A DNA stretch of 64,000 bases from Manduca sexta (taxonomy: Eukaryota; Arthropoda; Insecta; Lepidoptera; Sphingidae): positions 7,297,556 through 7,361,555 of the forward strand of contig NC_051116.1 of NCBI RefSeq assembly GCF_014839805.1. Reading direction: 5' to 3'. Of the stretch, positions 24,926-36,548 are shown one piece after another (within the stretch, counting starts at the first letter, position 1; the number at the start of each line of letters is the position of its first letter). Made by a program: the position numbers and the translations under genes. The notes beneath the pieces were generated by a model. It did not search any database. It was not told the origin of the DNA and saw nothing but the letters and a program-made list of their open reading frames with translations.

Positions 24926-25499
24926 AAATACTAAAAGAAACTGTAAAATGCAATGGCTACGTCAAATTCACGGTTTCACTTAAATCGGATTTACGCTAAT
25001 AAGAAACACGTTTCATTCGTCACATCTGTTCAAGCGAGACGAAAGAGCGGGAAAATGAAAAACAAAACAAATTCTACCATAGAGTAAATACTCAAAGGAA
25101 GTAGTGCAACTTATAATGCACTAAATATTCTAATGAGACTTTTTAAATCCTATTGAAATAGATTAAACTCTATTTAAAATAATATAATATGGAAACAAAT
25201 TCTACTTTCTTATACCGCTAGAAACGTTATTTATTTTGGACTCAGATTTTTTATAATTCATCGTATATGAAAAATAATGGGTCAGTCGGCACGTTCCAAA
25301 CACAAACTAGTCGTGTAGTCGTGACTTCGCTACGTGATTCCTTGAATTGATGTCTCGGTAGCCGATAACATTTCTTTCTACGTAGACTCTAAAGAGACCG
25401 ATTTGTATGGAGTTTTGATAAATACAATCAGATATTCTCGCGCGTTAATATGCAGTGGGAGTAATCAGGCTGTGGGTTTTGATATTAGACTGATTATCC

Positions 25500-25645
25500 G
25501 CCATTTTCGATATCCCAATCGCTTTTTCGATCTATCTCAAAAAAGGACCAATCAGAGCAGAGTATTTTTGACATGTTTACAAACGAATTTTGATTGGTTC
25601 ATTCGAAATCGGATTTAAGATTGAGATTGGGATCGCTTATTAAAA
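25500..25645. repeat. imperfect foldback repeat
   Basis: gatatcccaatcg at the left faces gattgggatcg at the right, with inner gaccaatca versus tgattggttc. This suggests an old foldback element of about 145 bp. No coding content. Confidence 0.4.
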
Positions 25646-25649
25646 ACGG

Positions 25650-27890
25650 GTGTAAGTAGGATCGACTGAGTTGTTGACAGTGACAGTCATGCTGAAAATT
25701 GATTAGAATTGGGTTTGCGTTTTGTATGATTTCTATTTGTTTAGTTTATTTACTATAAACTATAATTAATTAGGCTAGACCTAAGCATCTATTTTCTAAA
25801 TATTTATAAGCTCTAAAGGTAGATATCGGCGAATATATAGTTATTAATTAAGACCAATGTAGGTACCTATTTGGACGATATAAATAAAATTATGAATTTG
25901 AATTTAAATAATCGTATTCAGGAAAGGACCTAGGATAGTTTAATAGGGATGCTATCACGGTTCAATCGGGATAGTTAATGGGATTGTCTTCAACAAACCT
26001 CAGAGTGCTTGCTAGCATTAGGAAAGGTTGTTTGAACTAATTACGTTGTAAACTAAGCTGTCTATAGCTTAACCAGCAACATTATATTTAAACATACTAG
26101 TACTCTTTGAAAACAATAGTGTGATGATCGCTCATCCAATGGTAAACGTCTTCAAATTTGTAAAAGTCAAAACTCCATTAAGAATTGCAATCACTAACTT
26201 TATCATCCAATTATCAGATATTGAAGAACAAATTTACAAATAATGACTCGGTCTTCGGTCATTTATACATAAATATATCTTTTGGTATCAGAAATCACAA
26301 ATATTACCTAATATCTACGCAGGCGGATTCACAATGCAATTTAAATAACATTGGCATTAACTGCATCTTATTGTATGACCCGATAGTCACCAACAATCGT
26401 AATGACATAATCTAATCCAAATACAATAGCAAGGTCGATCAATTATTTGGTTCATTGATCCGTTCAACCAATGACATTAGGTTGAATCATTCGTTCACTT
26501 AGTTTTTTCATCTAAATTTTATTTAAAACTGTTGTAAATGTAGAAAAATATTATAATGTTTTGTCTAATTTTATATTACTTTAAATTAAGTTATTAGATT
26601 TTGAGCGAAATACACTGAGAATAGAACGGAACATGAATAAAGGATTAAAACAGATGTACGGATAAATAAAAAATTAGGTATGTACACTATGGAAACTGAA
26701 ATTTATGTTCTTCATGTATATATTCCGGAAGGCATAAACAAAAAAACACTCCCTAATGTTCTTAAAAATGACGTCGATGTATTCACGAATCATTTCGCAT
26801 TCTGGGTATTTAAGAAAAGTAGAACTTACTTACCCTCTTCTTAGTTTGATAGTCAGCAATTTTTTATACGAAATAAAAAAAACAAAGAAAGCATGCGTCA
26901 TACAGCCTAGCAAATTAAAATTACATAAATAAAGGAAATATTAGATTGAGGTCGTTTCTATCATTTCTCATACTATGTGTAATAAATTGATCATCTAAAA
27001 CAGGTTTGTCGGCTTAACAATTTTAAAATAAAAATTGCTGAGAAATGATTGAGCGCATTAGCGTGAGAATTTATGGGCTACCGTTATGTGAATTATTTGT
27101 TACATTATATTTGGATTTGTTAAAAAAGTGTTAGTTCCCACGAATGTTAAGAGCTATTTTATTATTTGGACTTTTCGAAATAGTTTATGTTCCCAAGTCT
27201 TTGAGAAGTAAAGAAATATCAGTGTTTTATTTAGTTTTGACAATATTATTTTTTAGCTTAGCTTTTTAACTATTTTTTAAGCGCAAATTAAATTTTATAA
27301 TTACTCGTACTATTATTTCGTTTAATTTTAATGTGTCCAAAACTCTAGTTTCTTCAGTAATTTAATTATTAATTTTCGTGAGTTAATTTACTTTGGTCTA
27401 TATTAGATCACCACATCATTGCTTTTATTCAAAACCATCAGCAACAGATAAAAATAAACTATCCGAGGTTAAGGTAGCTAAAGCAGTCAACTTAATACAT
27501 CACAAATTCCCTCCAAAATTCCTATTTATTCTACGAATAAAACAGGCAAAGACAACTCAACTACAAATCCTTATTGATTTATCATTGTCTACCCTTCAGT
27601 AACAGACGTTCAACATCAAAGAAACCACGGAAGGAAGCACCTAAAGCAATAAATCCGCTTTATTTTTAACTCTTGTAAGTACGAGCTTCCTGCCTGGCCT
27701 CGTAATGCCAATGATTTGAAACCCAATTAAAGAAATCATATTTGTTTAGATGATACTGTAAGTTATGAATAGGGATGAGTTAAGTATTGTATGTTTTTAT
27801 TTTTGTTGTCACATAACTCATAAGTAAATCTACCTACTATAAAACATAAATACACAAGATCACGAAATTAACCTTGAAAGGATAGACAAA
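25650..27890. other. no gene seen
   Basis: Repeat-poor intron; short frames have no splice support. Confidence 0.45.
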
Positions 27891-27892
27891 TG

Positions 27893-27970
27893 TGCTACCA
27901 GGCCTTTCGCTGTGTTCCGACCCATAATGTGATAGGAGGGAAGCCTATTGCCATACCGGCCACGAATTTA
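27893..27970 (-). repeat. SINE group C fragment
   Basis: gttccgacccataatgtgat and gaagcctattgccatac match the fragment at 52205-52380. Confidence 0.5.
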
Positions 27971-28243
27971 TGAAACAAAGAGAATGAGTTGTTTTTTTCT
28001 AAACAACGATTCCAGGCGTTCGAATGTTTCCGCTAATAATAACATTATTGTTTTGTTTTAAGTTTATGATCACTCATGATAAACGTGTTTTCGCGATGAT
28101 TAACAAACAAGTTGCTCGTTTTTCCTACAAAAATCTTAGGTTAGGTTTCTTGAATGCGAAAATCCGGCTAAGTAGGTACGTAGGCAATGTACATTTCGTC
28201 CGCCAAGCAACCGTAATAACAATCTCTAAAAACCTAACCATAA

Positions 28244-28388
28244 TGATTCCTTATGTTAACGCGAATGTTAGACATTGTAATAAAACTATTTGATGTGGTC
28301 GTCCCTGTGACTATAAAGGCTGCAGTCTAAAACGGAGAAAATAATAAAAATAACCGCGATAGAATCCGTAAATAATTTCATTTCAACT
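28244..28388. mobile_element. short Penelope-like remnant with 9-bp TSD
   Basis: The left end carries the reversed terminal motif (ttaacgcgaatgttagacat). The right part is the plus-strand tail with a decayed HHR-like module (ctataaaggctgcagtc) and accgcgatagaatccg. It is flanked by taaccataa at 28235-28243 and 28389-28397. The layout is the same inverted one as at 47 and 55.8 kb. Confidence 0.65.
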
Positions 28389-28399
28389 TAACCATAAAA

Positions 28400-29455
28400 A
28401 TATCACAAGAATCTCTTAGTTTCTTTTGTCTGATGTTGCAACACCTCGATCTAATTGTATGCTCGTAAAGATACGGAGGGCAGTGGGTCGCTATTGCCAC
28501 TGATATGTCGCCTTTACCGCTTTCTACTGAATTACTGTCCTATTTTAAAGATAATGTTTGATCACGGAAGGGATTTTATTGATATTTTATCGGTATTTCG
28601 TTGTTTTCGATATCTTGTTTTGTTTCACTGTGTATTTTATTTGTCGTAGTTTCATGGTTATGGATAGTTGATAAATGTTTTTTTTTGTTTTATTTACTTA
28701 ATTAAGATATTATCATCTGTATTAATATATATGGCTGAAGAGTTTGTATCCTATGCAAAATATTAAATATTAAGCCGTCTTGTATTAAATAAAATAATAT
28801 ACATAAAGATCCGGACAATATTTTACTTTTCCTTAAATATTGTTATTATTCATTCAACTTTGTTTTATAAAAGTATAAATCTCCAGCCATTATCATGGAA
28901 TTTCCTGTAGAAATCTGCAAACTAAAGGAATTTTCTCTATATTTTACTACACGCAATACAAAATCCTTTTTTTATTGAGTGAATAAATTTTCATACGTTT
29001 ATAAATGCTTTACAACACGAACACATACTAATCTTGTCAAATATTTAAATTCTATATGATATATTGCATGTAAATAAAGTTGGAAATGGGTTTTAAAAAT
29101 ACTACACGAGTCTACACAACTTTTTAAATATATTTTTTTTATGAGAAGGAATCTATATCATACTGTCTAAGTAATATTGTAAAACACGCCTACGAAATAT
29201 AAAAAAATATATGTATTAAAATACCGCTCCATGTAATGGAAACGCACAGTTAAATAACTATGATTTCATGTCCTACTTTTCTGACTACTTATTAATTATA
29301 ACCTGGCAATGATCTGCTTAGTTGTAGTGACATAAATTCTAGCCAGTATTTAAGTACAGTTTTAAGAACACTTGTACTGAAACGGCCCCTAATTATCAAG
29401 CTCGTATTCTGACACGGCCCTTAGGTTGATTTAAGGATATTAAACTTTATTTATA
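28400..29455. other. no gene seen
   Basis: AT-rich intron leading to the acceptor at 29483. Confidence 0.5.
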
Positions 29456-29483
29456 TGTGCTAATGGTGTATTTTTGTTCACAG
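29456..29483 (+). promoter_or_regulatory. splice branch point and 3' acceptor
   Basis: A branch-point-like gctaatg is followed after about 20 nt by a T-rich tract and ttcacag, with AG at 29482-29483. Order and spacing are those of a standard insect acceptor, and this supports the exon that starts at 29484. Confidence 0.7.
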
Positions 29484-29610
29484 ATAATCGAAAGAAAAGT
29501 GCCTAACAAATTACGAAATTAAGGAATGTGCCTTCAGTGATAGTGATTACAAAGTGTTAATTGAATTAAATTCAGTGTATTGCTAGTGATTTTTATTGTG
29601 ATAAAACATC
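29484..29610 (+). other. 5' UTR part of the first coding exon
   Basis: This leader lies between the acceptor and the ATG. It holds a tiny upstream ORF (ATG at 29526, four codons then TGA) and an in-frame TAA at 29602-29604, three codons before the start. The stop rules out an N-terminal extension and fixes the ATG at 29611. Confidence 0.65.
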
Positions 29611-29671
29611 ATGGAGTTAAGAAGATTAGCGTTTCTGTTCTTCGTCGTCGGGTTGGCTTCGCAATGTACAG
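29611..29671 (+). CDS. first coding exon of a secreted or membrane protein (signal peptide), partial
   Basis: Twenty complete codons plus one base encode MELRRLAFLFFVVGLASQCT and the first base of a glycine-type codon. The layout is a classic signal peptide: basic n-region (two Arg), hydrophobic core LAFLFFVVGLA and a small polar c-region. The start has A at -3 and G at +4, and an in-frame stop three codons upstream. The exon ends in a consensus donor, acag|gtaagt, with GT at 29672-29673, and leaves in phase 1. The product should enter the secretory pathway; the mature domain is not visible, so no family can be named. The next in-phase exon was not found in the remaining 34 kb, which implies a very long intron 2, common in genes for adhesion molecules and receptors (inference). 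The exon at 58763 does not continue this frame usefully, because it meets a stop after 13 codons. Confidence 0.75.
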
Positions 29672-29679
29672 GTAAGTTT
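29672..29679 (+). promoter_or_regulatory. splice donor
   Basis: CAG|GTAAGT at the exon boundary is a near-perfect U1 match and ends the signal-peptide exon in phase 1. Confidence 0.75.
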
Positions 29680-30086
29680 TTTAGGGGACTTTGAGATATA
29701 GTTTTTAAGGGGTATATTAGTTATTTTATTGTTATTAGTGGAAAATTCAAAGGTAAGATTTTTTTTTCATGGAAGGGGATTTAAAGATATAGTACTGGGG
29801 GCGCTTATAGTACATTTTGTGTTGATAATTATCGGATTTTGAAATACAAGTTCAACCTTTACAATGCACAGTCGAATATAGCTAACCAAATTGCGCAGTT
29901 TTCATAAAATTAGTTCGAATTGTTGAAACTGCGTGGGTTATTGGGCACAGAAGTCATCTAAAAACTGTTAACACATTTAAGTCTGCAGTTTTCTCGAATG
30001 TTCTTGTTACAAAACTTTTTTTATAAAATTGCCCGAGAAATTATATAATTTTTATCATCATCATTTAGGGGCTCTTTTAGAATGAA

Positions 30087-30146
30087 AGGGCTTATATAAA
30101 ATATAAATGCATTAATAAAGGCTTATATAAAATATAAATGCATTTT
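30087..30146 (+). repeat. two-copy tandem repeat
   Basis: ggcttatataaaatataaat and gcatt occur twice about 31 bp apart. AT-rich, likely replication slippage. Confidence 0.7.
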
Positions 30147-30571
30147 CAAGACTAACGTTATGTCACCCCAGCTCTTATACCAGCACAATGCCAGGAAGTA
30201 AAAAAAAGCAATGACTAACGTCTAGGTAATAATTTTAGAATTCTAGGTCAGAACAACCGGCCAACTGTGCCCGATGTGAGTACAGCGCTACCAATATATC
30301 TGTGAAACGAGTGGGCGCGTCGCGTATGCCAACGTTAATAAGAATATTTGATGTTCATTAATATTCTGTCTTATTGTGTAAGGTTCAGCTATTTATAGTA
30401 TTTTGATTATTGGTTAAGTGGATTAGCTCATTCATAATTCATTTGTTTGGTAGCAAGTTTCGTAACAATTTTATATGACCTTGACCGAACTAGAATTAGC
30501 ATTACAAATGCTAACGTTCCACTACTAGGATCTGTCTGACAATTTATGAGGCTATTTAAATATAATGTAGA

Positions 30572-30720
30572 TCTTGAAATAAAACTATTTTTCGGAATAT
30601 TTTCGCGGTTTTTTATATTATGAATTTCGCGCAACGTTTAGAAGACTTTGCAGCATGATCACGCGAGAGATCAGGTGTTGGTCATCCGGAAAGTTAAAGT
30701 AACTAGTCATTTGAATGTAG
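30572..30720 (-). mobile_element. Penelope-like 3' tail fragment
   Basis: Minus-oriented tail: aataaaactatttttcgga, a cgcggtttt motif, caacgtttagaagactttgc (HHR-like module reversed), then gatcaggtgttggtcatccg. Strongly diverged; no opposite arm was found. Confidence 0.55.
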
Positions 30721-30724
30721 ATCT

Positions 30725-31680
30725 GCTTGTCATTCTTTAATAAACCTTAAACAAGGAGCTTGGTAGCCGATACCATAGTATATAGAACAGTAATTATGTA
30801 CAATCAATTATGAATTTGAATAAATCACTTTAATAATTAATTTGCTTTTTCCATTGTCATTTTAACGCCTAAATCGCTGCAACCTATGAAACAATCGCCG
30901 CATTAAGTGTTTATTTTGTAAAACAATACTTTCCTTGAAGTTATGTAACCCCTCCCCACTCCCTTCACAGATAAATCTGTAGTACAGTAATGCTATAAAA
31001 CTCTAAGACGAGGCCAAGAGGATACACAGAAAACCAAAACAAATATGATATGCGCTGTTTATTTTGGAATGTAGTTTATAGTTTTATGGATTTATAATCG
31101 GCCATTTAGAATTTCTCGAATGAAAAAAAATAAATGTTTTACGGATGTATGCTTAATTCCTTTGCCGTTATTCCTAGAATAGATAGATGTGAAATGTCAC
31201 TTGTTTACTGATTTTGCGTAGGAGTTACTAAAAACAAGATGGCGGTCGATAAATATAACCTATTTTTTATTTTTATAAAAATATCAATTGCTTAGATGAA
31301 AGAATATAGAGATTATAGCCTAGATTTTATATTTCCAATTGAAATACATAATATATTTTTCCTATACTAGTTTTTTTATACCACTATTGTCAAATGCCTT
31401 ATCAAGTGTATTTGTAATAATTTCAATCTTACAACCTCTGCCCTTTCGATCTGGTTTATCTAATTTGACTATTGCCATTTATGAGAAGATTGGTTTGTTT
31501 ATTGGTAGAATTGGAAAATTTGAGATTGTTGCTTTGGTAATATTACCTATGATACGTAGTTAGTCGTAGTTATAAGTAGGTGTATACTGCCGTGCCAAGC
31601 GCAAAAGCGTTATGTCAGAGAAACCTTATTTTGAGATAATCGAAGTTTTGTAAATATAGTTTTATAACTTTGTAACTTAG
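30725..31680. other. no gene seen
   Basis: The 74-codon frame at 31339-31563 is hydrophobic but lacks splice or family support. Confidence 0.45.
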
Positions 31681-31684
31681 TGCG

Positions 31685-31915
31685 TATGGCGTATGCATGA
31701 ATGTATTTCTGACTGAGAGTGATGTCGCTGCGACGAGTTCTCTTAGAGCAGTAGTAGTTGCATTCGGATGTATAAATTAAAATTAATTTGAATGAAACAT
31801 TATTTTGTTTCCAACTTATACTTTTTTATTTTACACCTAAGATTTGAGTTACTTATTGTAGTGTTATATTCAAGTAGATAAGTACGTGGTTTAATTTAGT
31901 AACGCAATGTTAATG
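31685..31915 (+). repeat. unclassified dispersed repeat (group N)
   Basis: gtatttctgactgagagtga, ctcttagagcagtag, a central 'aaattaaaatt', and gtggtttaatttagtaacgc. Diverged copies lie at 43300-43515 and 58145-58325 in the same orientation. No terminal repeats or coding frame seen. Confidence 0.6.
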
Positions 31916-31919
31916 ACTG

Positions 31920-32416
31920 TATATAGAAGGAAATAATAATAACTTATATTAATTTAACTCTTAAGAAAGACATGATGTCAAAAATGAACAAAATCAATCA
32001 TTAAAATAGTACAGCATAGCAGACATTGATATTTATTTGCAACTATCAATCTAATGATAATAATACAATCGATCATGATGTGAATTCTACGTTTGACATT
32101 GTGTTTGGTCTACATTGCTTTTATCACTAATCATTTCACTGCCAAAGAAAGTGACATCGATTTGATGCTTTCGCTTCTTGTAGATTTCATTACTTGGAAC
32201 TTTAATTTTAATGTACTTTAGGAATTAGATTTCTAATACGGGCAGATTAATATATGAATAATTGAACCGGCCATAGTTAATTTTGTGCGGAATCCAAACA
32301 CGCTTCCTTTCAAATCAAAGTCAGCTCACGCATGCCACAGCGCGTGAATCGCGAAAGTTCGTTACTTTTGTGCTTGTGTTGGGTCACTCCGTCTTATCAT
32401 TTTAAATATGTAACAA
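31920..32416. other. no gene seen
   Basis: No recognised repeat or exon. Confidence 0.45.
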
Positions 32417-32601
32417 TATCAGCCCTGTATTATATTCTGGCCACTACTGACCACGTGCCTTCTGTACTACTGAAAAGATCTAGTCCTAAATCCACTACGA
32501 TGGCCTAGTGCAGGTAGACTTCACACACCTTCGAAATTCTTATGGAGAATTCTCAGGTATGCAGGTTTCCTCACGATGTTTTTCTTCACCGTTAAAGGTA
32601 A
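32417..32601 (-). mobile_element. SINE group A, 5'-truncated
   Basis: Reversed: atcagccctgtattatattc to tttttcttcaccgttaaagg. The tRNA head is absent. Confidence 0.82.
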
Positions 32602-32694
32602 TAATTTAGTGGCCGTTTCTCAAATTGCAAGAAAATTTTATTTGATAGTTATTGTGTTAAATAGCTAATGTAGATAGTAATCATTTCATTATCA

Positions 32695-32795
32695 TTTATT
32701 TGTGAGCATAGATAATCTATGCATCCATTTTAAAGAGTGACTTTTGTTTTAGGTCGGCTTATACATTTATGTGTCGAGTAGTACGTATTTACTTA
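32695..32795 (+). repeat. short dispersed repeat (group P)
   Basis: gagtgacttttgttttaggt and cggcttatacatttatgtg recur at 55695-55775 in the same orientation. Unclassified. Confidence 0.5.
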
Positions 32796-32900
32796 AAGTT
32801 GTGAAATAGGCCAGTAATAGTGTAATTATAATTCAAAGTTTAAACTCAATACGCCCTTCTAATTACGCATCTCGCTGACAATACGCGTCAAAGCGCACGT

Positions 32901-32935
32901 CACACCTGTCAAGTTGACAGATGTGACAGCTGTCA
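32901..32935. promoter_or_regulatory. TGACAG/CTGTCA cluster with hairpin
   Basis: Four TGACAG cores (either strand) lie at 32906, 32915, 32924 and 32930. The last two form the 12-bp palindrome tgacagctgtca, with an E-box-like CAGCTG centre. cacacctgtcaa and ttgacagatgtg form a hairpin arm pair. TGACAG is the core bound by Meis/Homothorax-class homeodomains. Regulatory role is inferred. Confidence 0.25.
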
Positions 32936-32939
32936 AGCG

Positions 32940-33700
32940 CGCGCGTGCAGCCAAATCAATTTCAGAGATACCGTTACGTTTCTTTTTACGTAGGGGCATT
33001 GATTTGTTAACTTGTTGTGTGATGGAATTTGGAATGAGAAAACTGTAAAGTAAATTAATTAAAGTGTGATAAGCGGTTAATAGATATACTCAGCTATAGT
33101 GTAACACATAAACTAGAAAATGGAGATCTATTATAGTTTGCGAATCGTCTAAGCCATGAAGAGAAATTTAGAGAAAAATAACATAATTTGCAATGGAAAA
33201 AATTTAAAAGGTATCACACTTTTTAACTGCACCATAATTTTGCCGCGTGAAACTTTTCTTGGATATTAATTTTGGGGAATATGACACCACTCCCTCGGGA
33301 GTCATTTAGGCGGGGTCAACGAACCCATCCAATTAATTAGAGTTCTAATCATGATGTTAATGTAGGACACGGAGCCGCGTGTGCTGTGGATGCGGCAGTT
33401 TTAACCAAATTCTTGGGATATTTAATATCTAATAAGTCTGTATATAGATTTGGTAGTAGATATATTATACAATGTTGCTGCATTTTTCTAAAAGAATTTT
33501 GTAATTTTTTTTAAACTATTAGCTGTGCATTTTAATGCAACAAAATCAACCAAAAATTATTGTTAAGCAATTGTTGACAGAACATTATTTTATGATGATA
33601 ATAATAGTCCATATTTTTATACTCAGTAAATACTCGTTTAATATTTCATGATTTTAATGGCTCATTATATGATTACTAGATTTAAATCAGCCTAGACATC
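32940..33700. other. no gene seen
   Basis: 33275-33410 is less AT-rich (ctccctcgggag palindrome, ggagccgcgtgtgctgtgga) but not identified. Confidence 0.4.
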
Positions 33701-33701
33701 T

Positions 33702-34004
33702 TTATTTATTGCGTACAAAAATTAACTGGTAAAAAGATAGCACAAGGAATAATACACTGGTTATTATGTATAAAATAAGTATTAGCCAATAGTTTACCAG
33801 ATTTTTAACTTCACTTAACATCTTAAACTTACAAAATAATTTTAAATTTAGAACTGCCAAAACACAGTAAACTGTCGTAAATTTTTTGCTTACAATTTCA
33901 AAATGTTTTATACTGCCGTCTCCATAAACTTCGGTTATCTCTCCGCGTTGAGTAACAGGTGGGGTGTAGTAATGTAAGGAAAACACGCACCGGCTTGAAA
34001 ACAT
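33702..34004 (-). CDS. hypothetical 100-codon ORF with membrane segment
   Basis: An ATG-initiated minus-strand frame begins MFSSRCVFSLHYYTPPVTQR. The first 38 codons have mixed, protein-like composition, including GEITEVYGDGSIKHF, which loosely resembles the DG-type strand repeats of T-complex-10-like proteins. The second half is a hydrophobic stretch (YWLILILYIITSVLFLVLSF) ending VRNK. The stop TAA overlaps an AATAAA polyadenylation-like signal. After codon 38 a gtaagc occurs in frame, so the first part could instead be an exon spliced out at about 33892, with the downstream frame fortuitous. It lies in the long intron of the + strand gene. Unrecognised; it may be a nested gene, a TE-derived piece or a chance ORF. 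Confidence 0.22.
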   Translation of the reverse strand: MFSSRCVFSLHYYTPPVTQRGEITEVYGDGSIKHFEIVSKKFTTVYCVLAVLNLKLFCKFKMLSEVKNLVNYWLILILYIITSVLFLVLSFYQLIFVRNK

Positions 34005-34124
34005 TTTATATAGATAACTTTGATTACTGTTACGCGTTGTATTATAGACCTTATTTCTTAGATACTAACGTATACACGCTTTTTATTCCTAAATGGGTAG
34101 ACAGAAGCTGTACTAGTACATTCT

Positions 34125-34390
34125 CTTAGTAGTGTTTCGTCCCGTGATGTGATAGGGAATGAGCCTATTCAGTTTACTTAGTCGCAGCTCGGAGTCAGGA
34201 AATAGGCAGTGTGATGCCCCCGTGCCTCGAAAAGCACGTAAAGCCGTTGGTCCTGCGCCTGACCTCTTTTCGGTCATGTCGGATTGCCGTCTCACCGGAT
34301 TATGAGAGTGAAGGAACAGAGAGTGCTTGTGTATTGCGTAAACTTGTGCACTATAATATCTCCTGCGTGGCTGATCTTTGTTGAGATTCG
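34125..34390 (+). mobile_element. SINE group B, with a group C scrap
   Basis: cgcagctcggagtcaggaaa, tgcctcgaaaagcacgtaaa, ttgccgtctcaccggattat, gtggctgatctttgttgaga. A C-type fragment (cccgtgatgtgataggga) leads in at 34140. The 105-codon minus frame across it is SINE sequence. Confidence 0.75.
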
Positions 34391-34827
34391 GATAGGAGGG
34401 AATCAGAATTAATTTTACGTTTCCCGACATAGAAATCGAACTCAGTACTTTCCAAGCGGCATATGGCTACACAAATAATGACGTATAAAGCGATAGAGGT
34501 ACGTGCTTTCAACGCGCTAAATCAATTACTTCTATGAATAACGATTAAGGGCTCTAATGGAGATCTCTACGTGCTCTAAAAGCGCTAAATAACCCAAGCG
34601 ATTAACTGGAATTTCGCGCGAAATCTTTCAAGATAGATCACGTACCTACACACGTTCAGGAGCGAAGAATTTCCTTTACGCAATATGATAAGAGATAAGG
34701 CGTTATGACATAGAAAAATTGAGATACCACGTGCTTTAATTCTAGAATGTCTTTAGCTTATTTATTTTTAAGTATTTAAGTGTGATTTAATGGATAGCAT
34801 CAACAAAAACATATACATATTATAATA

Positions 34828-35113
34828 TTATCAGCCTTGTTATACTGTCTTACTGCTGGGCCTCCTCTACTACTGAGAGGGATTAGGCTTTAGTCCACCA
34901 CGCTGGCCTAGAGCGGATAGATAAACTTCACATACAATCAAAATTCTTATAGAATACTGCTCAGGTATGCAGGTTTTCTTCCGATGTTTTCCTTCTTAGC
35001 AAGCGATAATTCACAAAGAACAAACATAACTTTAGCAAATTCAGAGGTGCGTGCCCTTGGGTTTTGAACCTGCGGACTTGTCTTGGCAGTCTATTCCACT
35101 GTTAATTAAGCTT
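34828..35113 (-). mobile_element. SINE group A, near full length
   Basis: Reversed copy from tattatcagccttgttatac to gcagtctattccactgttaa and ttaagct; several deletions. Confidence 0.82.
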
Positions 35114-35471
35114 CGTAATATTAAAGACAAGTTATTCAGAATTGTTTTTCGAAGATTTTAGTTGCCTAATCTGAGGATCGAACCAAAACCTCAGTATACA
35201 AGCCTGCTCTCCAATTACACCATCTTAAACAAGTTATTTAAAATATTTACAACAAACCTAACGGCATTCCGAATCGAGTTACGTCAAATGTTAATTCATT
35301 CGGTCATTGATTTATGAATGAGTATTGAATGGGTTCATTCTTTGAGGCGCGAATTTTAATGTTCAGCAATCAATTCGGCTTTTTGCGAGGCGGATTATTT
35401 TTGACTAACTAACGAAGTATGGCTGATATTAACCCGATTGGTGAGATTACCTGAAATACAGTTTTCACGCG

Positions 35472-35618
35472 TTTTACTTCACCGTTAAAGAAAGCGATAA
35501 TAGACAAAAAATACACACATATCTTTAGAAAAGTCAGAGGTGCATGTCCTAGGGTTTTGAACCTGCGGACCGTGTTCGCAGTCAATTCGACTTTCAACTA
35601 GGCCATCGTCCCCTTATT
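35472..35618 (-). mobile_element. SINE group A, 5' part only
   Basis: Reversed: ttcaccgttaaagaaagcga to aggccatcgtcccctt. It stops 20 bp before the next SINE copy, so two copies lie in tandem. Confidence 0.8.
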
Positions 35619-35639
35619 TTGGCATCGGATTATAATAAT

Positions 35640-35961
35640 AATAATAATAATATCAGCCCTGTATTATATACTTGCCCACTGCTGAGCACGGGCCTCCTCT
35701 ACTACTGAGAGTGATTAGACCTTAGTCCACCACGCTGGCCTAGTGCGGATTGGTAGACTTCACACATCGGAATTCCTATAGAGAACTTCTCAGATGTGCA
35801 GGTTTCCTGACGATGTTTTCCTTCACCGTTAAAGCGAACGATAAATTCACAAAGAATACACACATGATTTTTTTGAAAAGTCAGAGGTGTGTGCCCTTGG
35901 GATTTGAACCTGCGGACCGTGTTCGCAGTCAGTTCCACTTAAAACTAGGCCATCGCCTCCT
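35640..35961 (-). mobile_element. SINE group A, full length
   Basis: Reversed, with a (aat)n tail at 35633, the complete body, B box (gggatttgaacct reversed) and ccatcgcctcc head. Both apparent ORFs here are SINE. Confidence 0.88.
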
Positions 35962-36224
35962 TTTTTTGGCATAGGAGTATACAACTATATAAACATACAG
36001 ACTGACGTATTAATATAAACAGCAAATGTATGTCACACAGTCAAAGACCGTGTTATGTGCCATTGTTTTGGCAAGTTTATTTAAGGACCTATAATTTATT
36101 CCGTCATTAATTTGTATTGCACAATTGTGCACAATTTGGTGATGCATGCGGGTTTCTTCATGTGAATTTTCGTAAATAAAGGTCTGACTGTGTATTTTTT
36201 TAGGATAAATATTTACTGTATTTT

Positions 36225-36548
36225 AATCAAGGACAGGGTAGAAATATGTGATCTATTTCATTCAAATCCATTCAGTAATTACTACGTCAACTATTAACAT
36301 TTATAAACACTCACATTATAATATTAGTAAGATAATATAATTTTGAACTAAAACATCCCTTACATCCTTACATATTATAAAACAAAGTTCCGCGCCACGT
36401 CTGTCTATCTGAAAGCGATAAACTAAAAACTACCGAATGCATTTCGATTAAATTTGGTATGGATATTGTTTGAAACCTTGGAAAGGGCATAGGCTTCTTT
36501 TACCACGGAAAAACTATCACGTTAGCGAAGCAAGTAAAATCTAGTAAT
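36225..36548. mobile_element. two facing group H remnants
   Basis: 36225-36340 (+) ends acattataatattagtaaga. 36365-36548 (-) starts tattataaaacaaagttccg and ends gtaaaatctagtaataaa. Both are decayed. Confidence 0.5.

Larger units (their letters stand above)
16041..29483 (+). other. predicted intron 1
   Basis: The span runs between the candidate donor at 16041 and the strong acceptor at 29483. Repeat density is lower than elsewhere: one RTE-like LINE tail, a few SINE and LINE fragments, a nested retroposon at 24.5-24.9 kb and a Penelope remnant at 28.2 kb. No coding exon was recognised inside it. The 5' boundary depends on the first-exon call. Confidence 0.3.

Noticed and set aside
34113..34430. 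105-codon minus-strand ORF
   Set aside because: Reads across SINE B and C sequence; the same peptide-like text (YYSAQVYAI) appears at 10979-11170 because that is another SINE copy.
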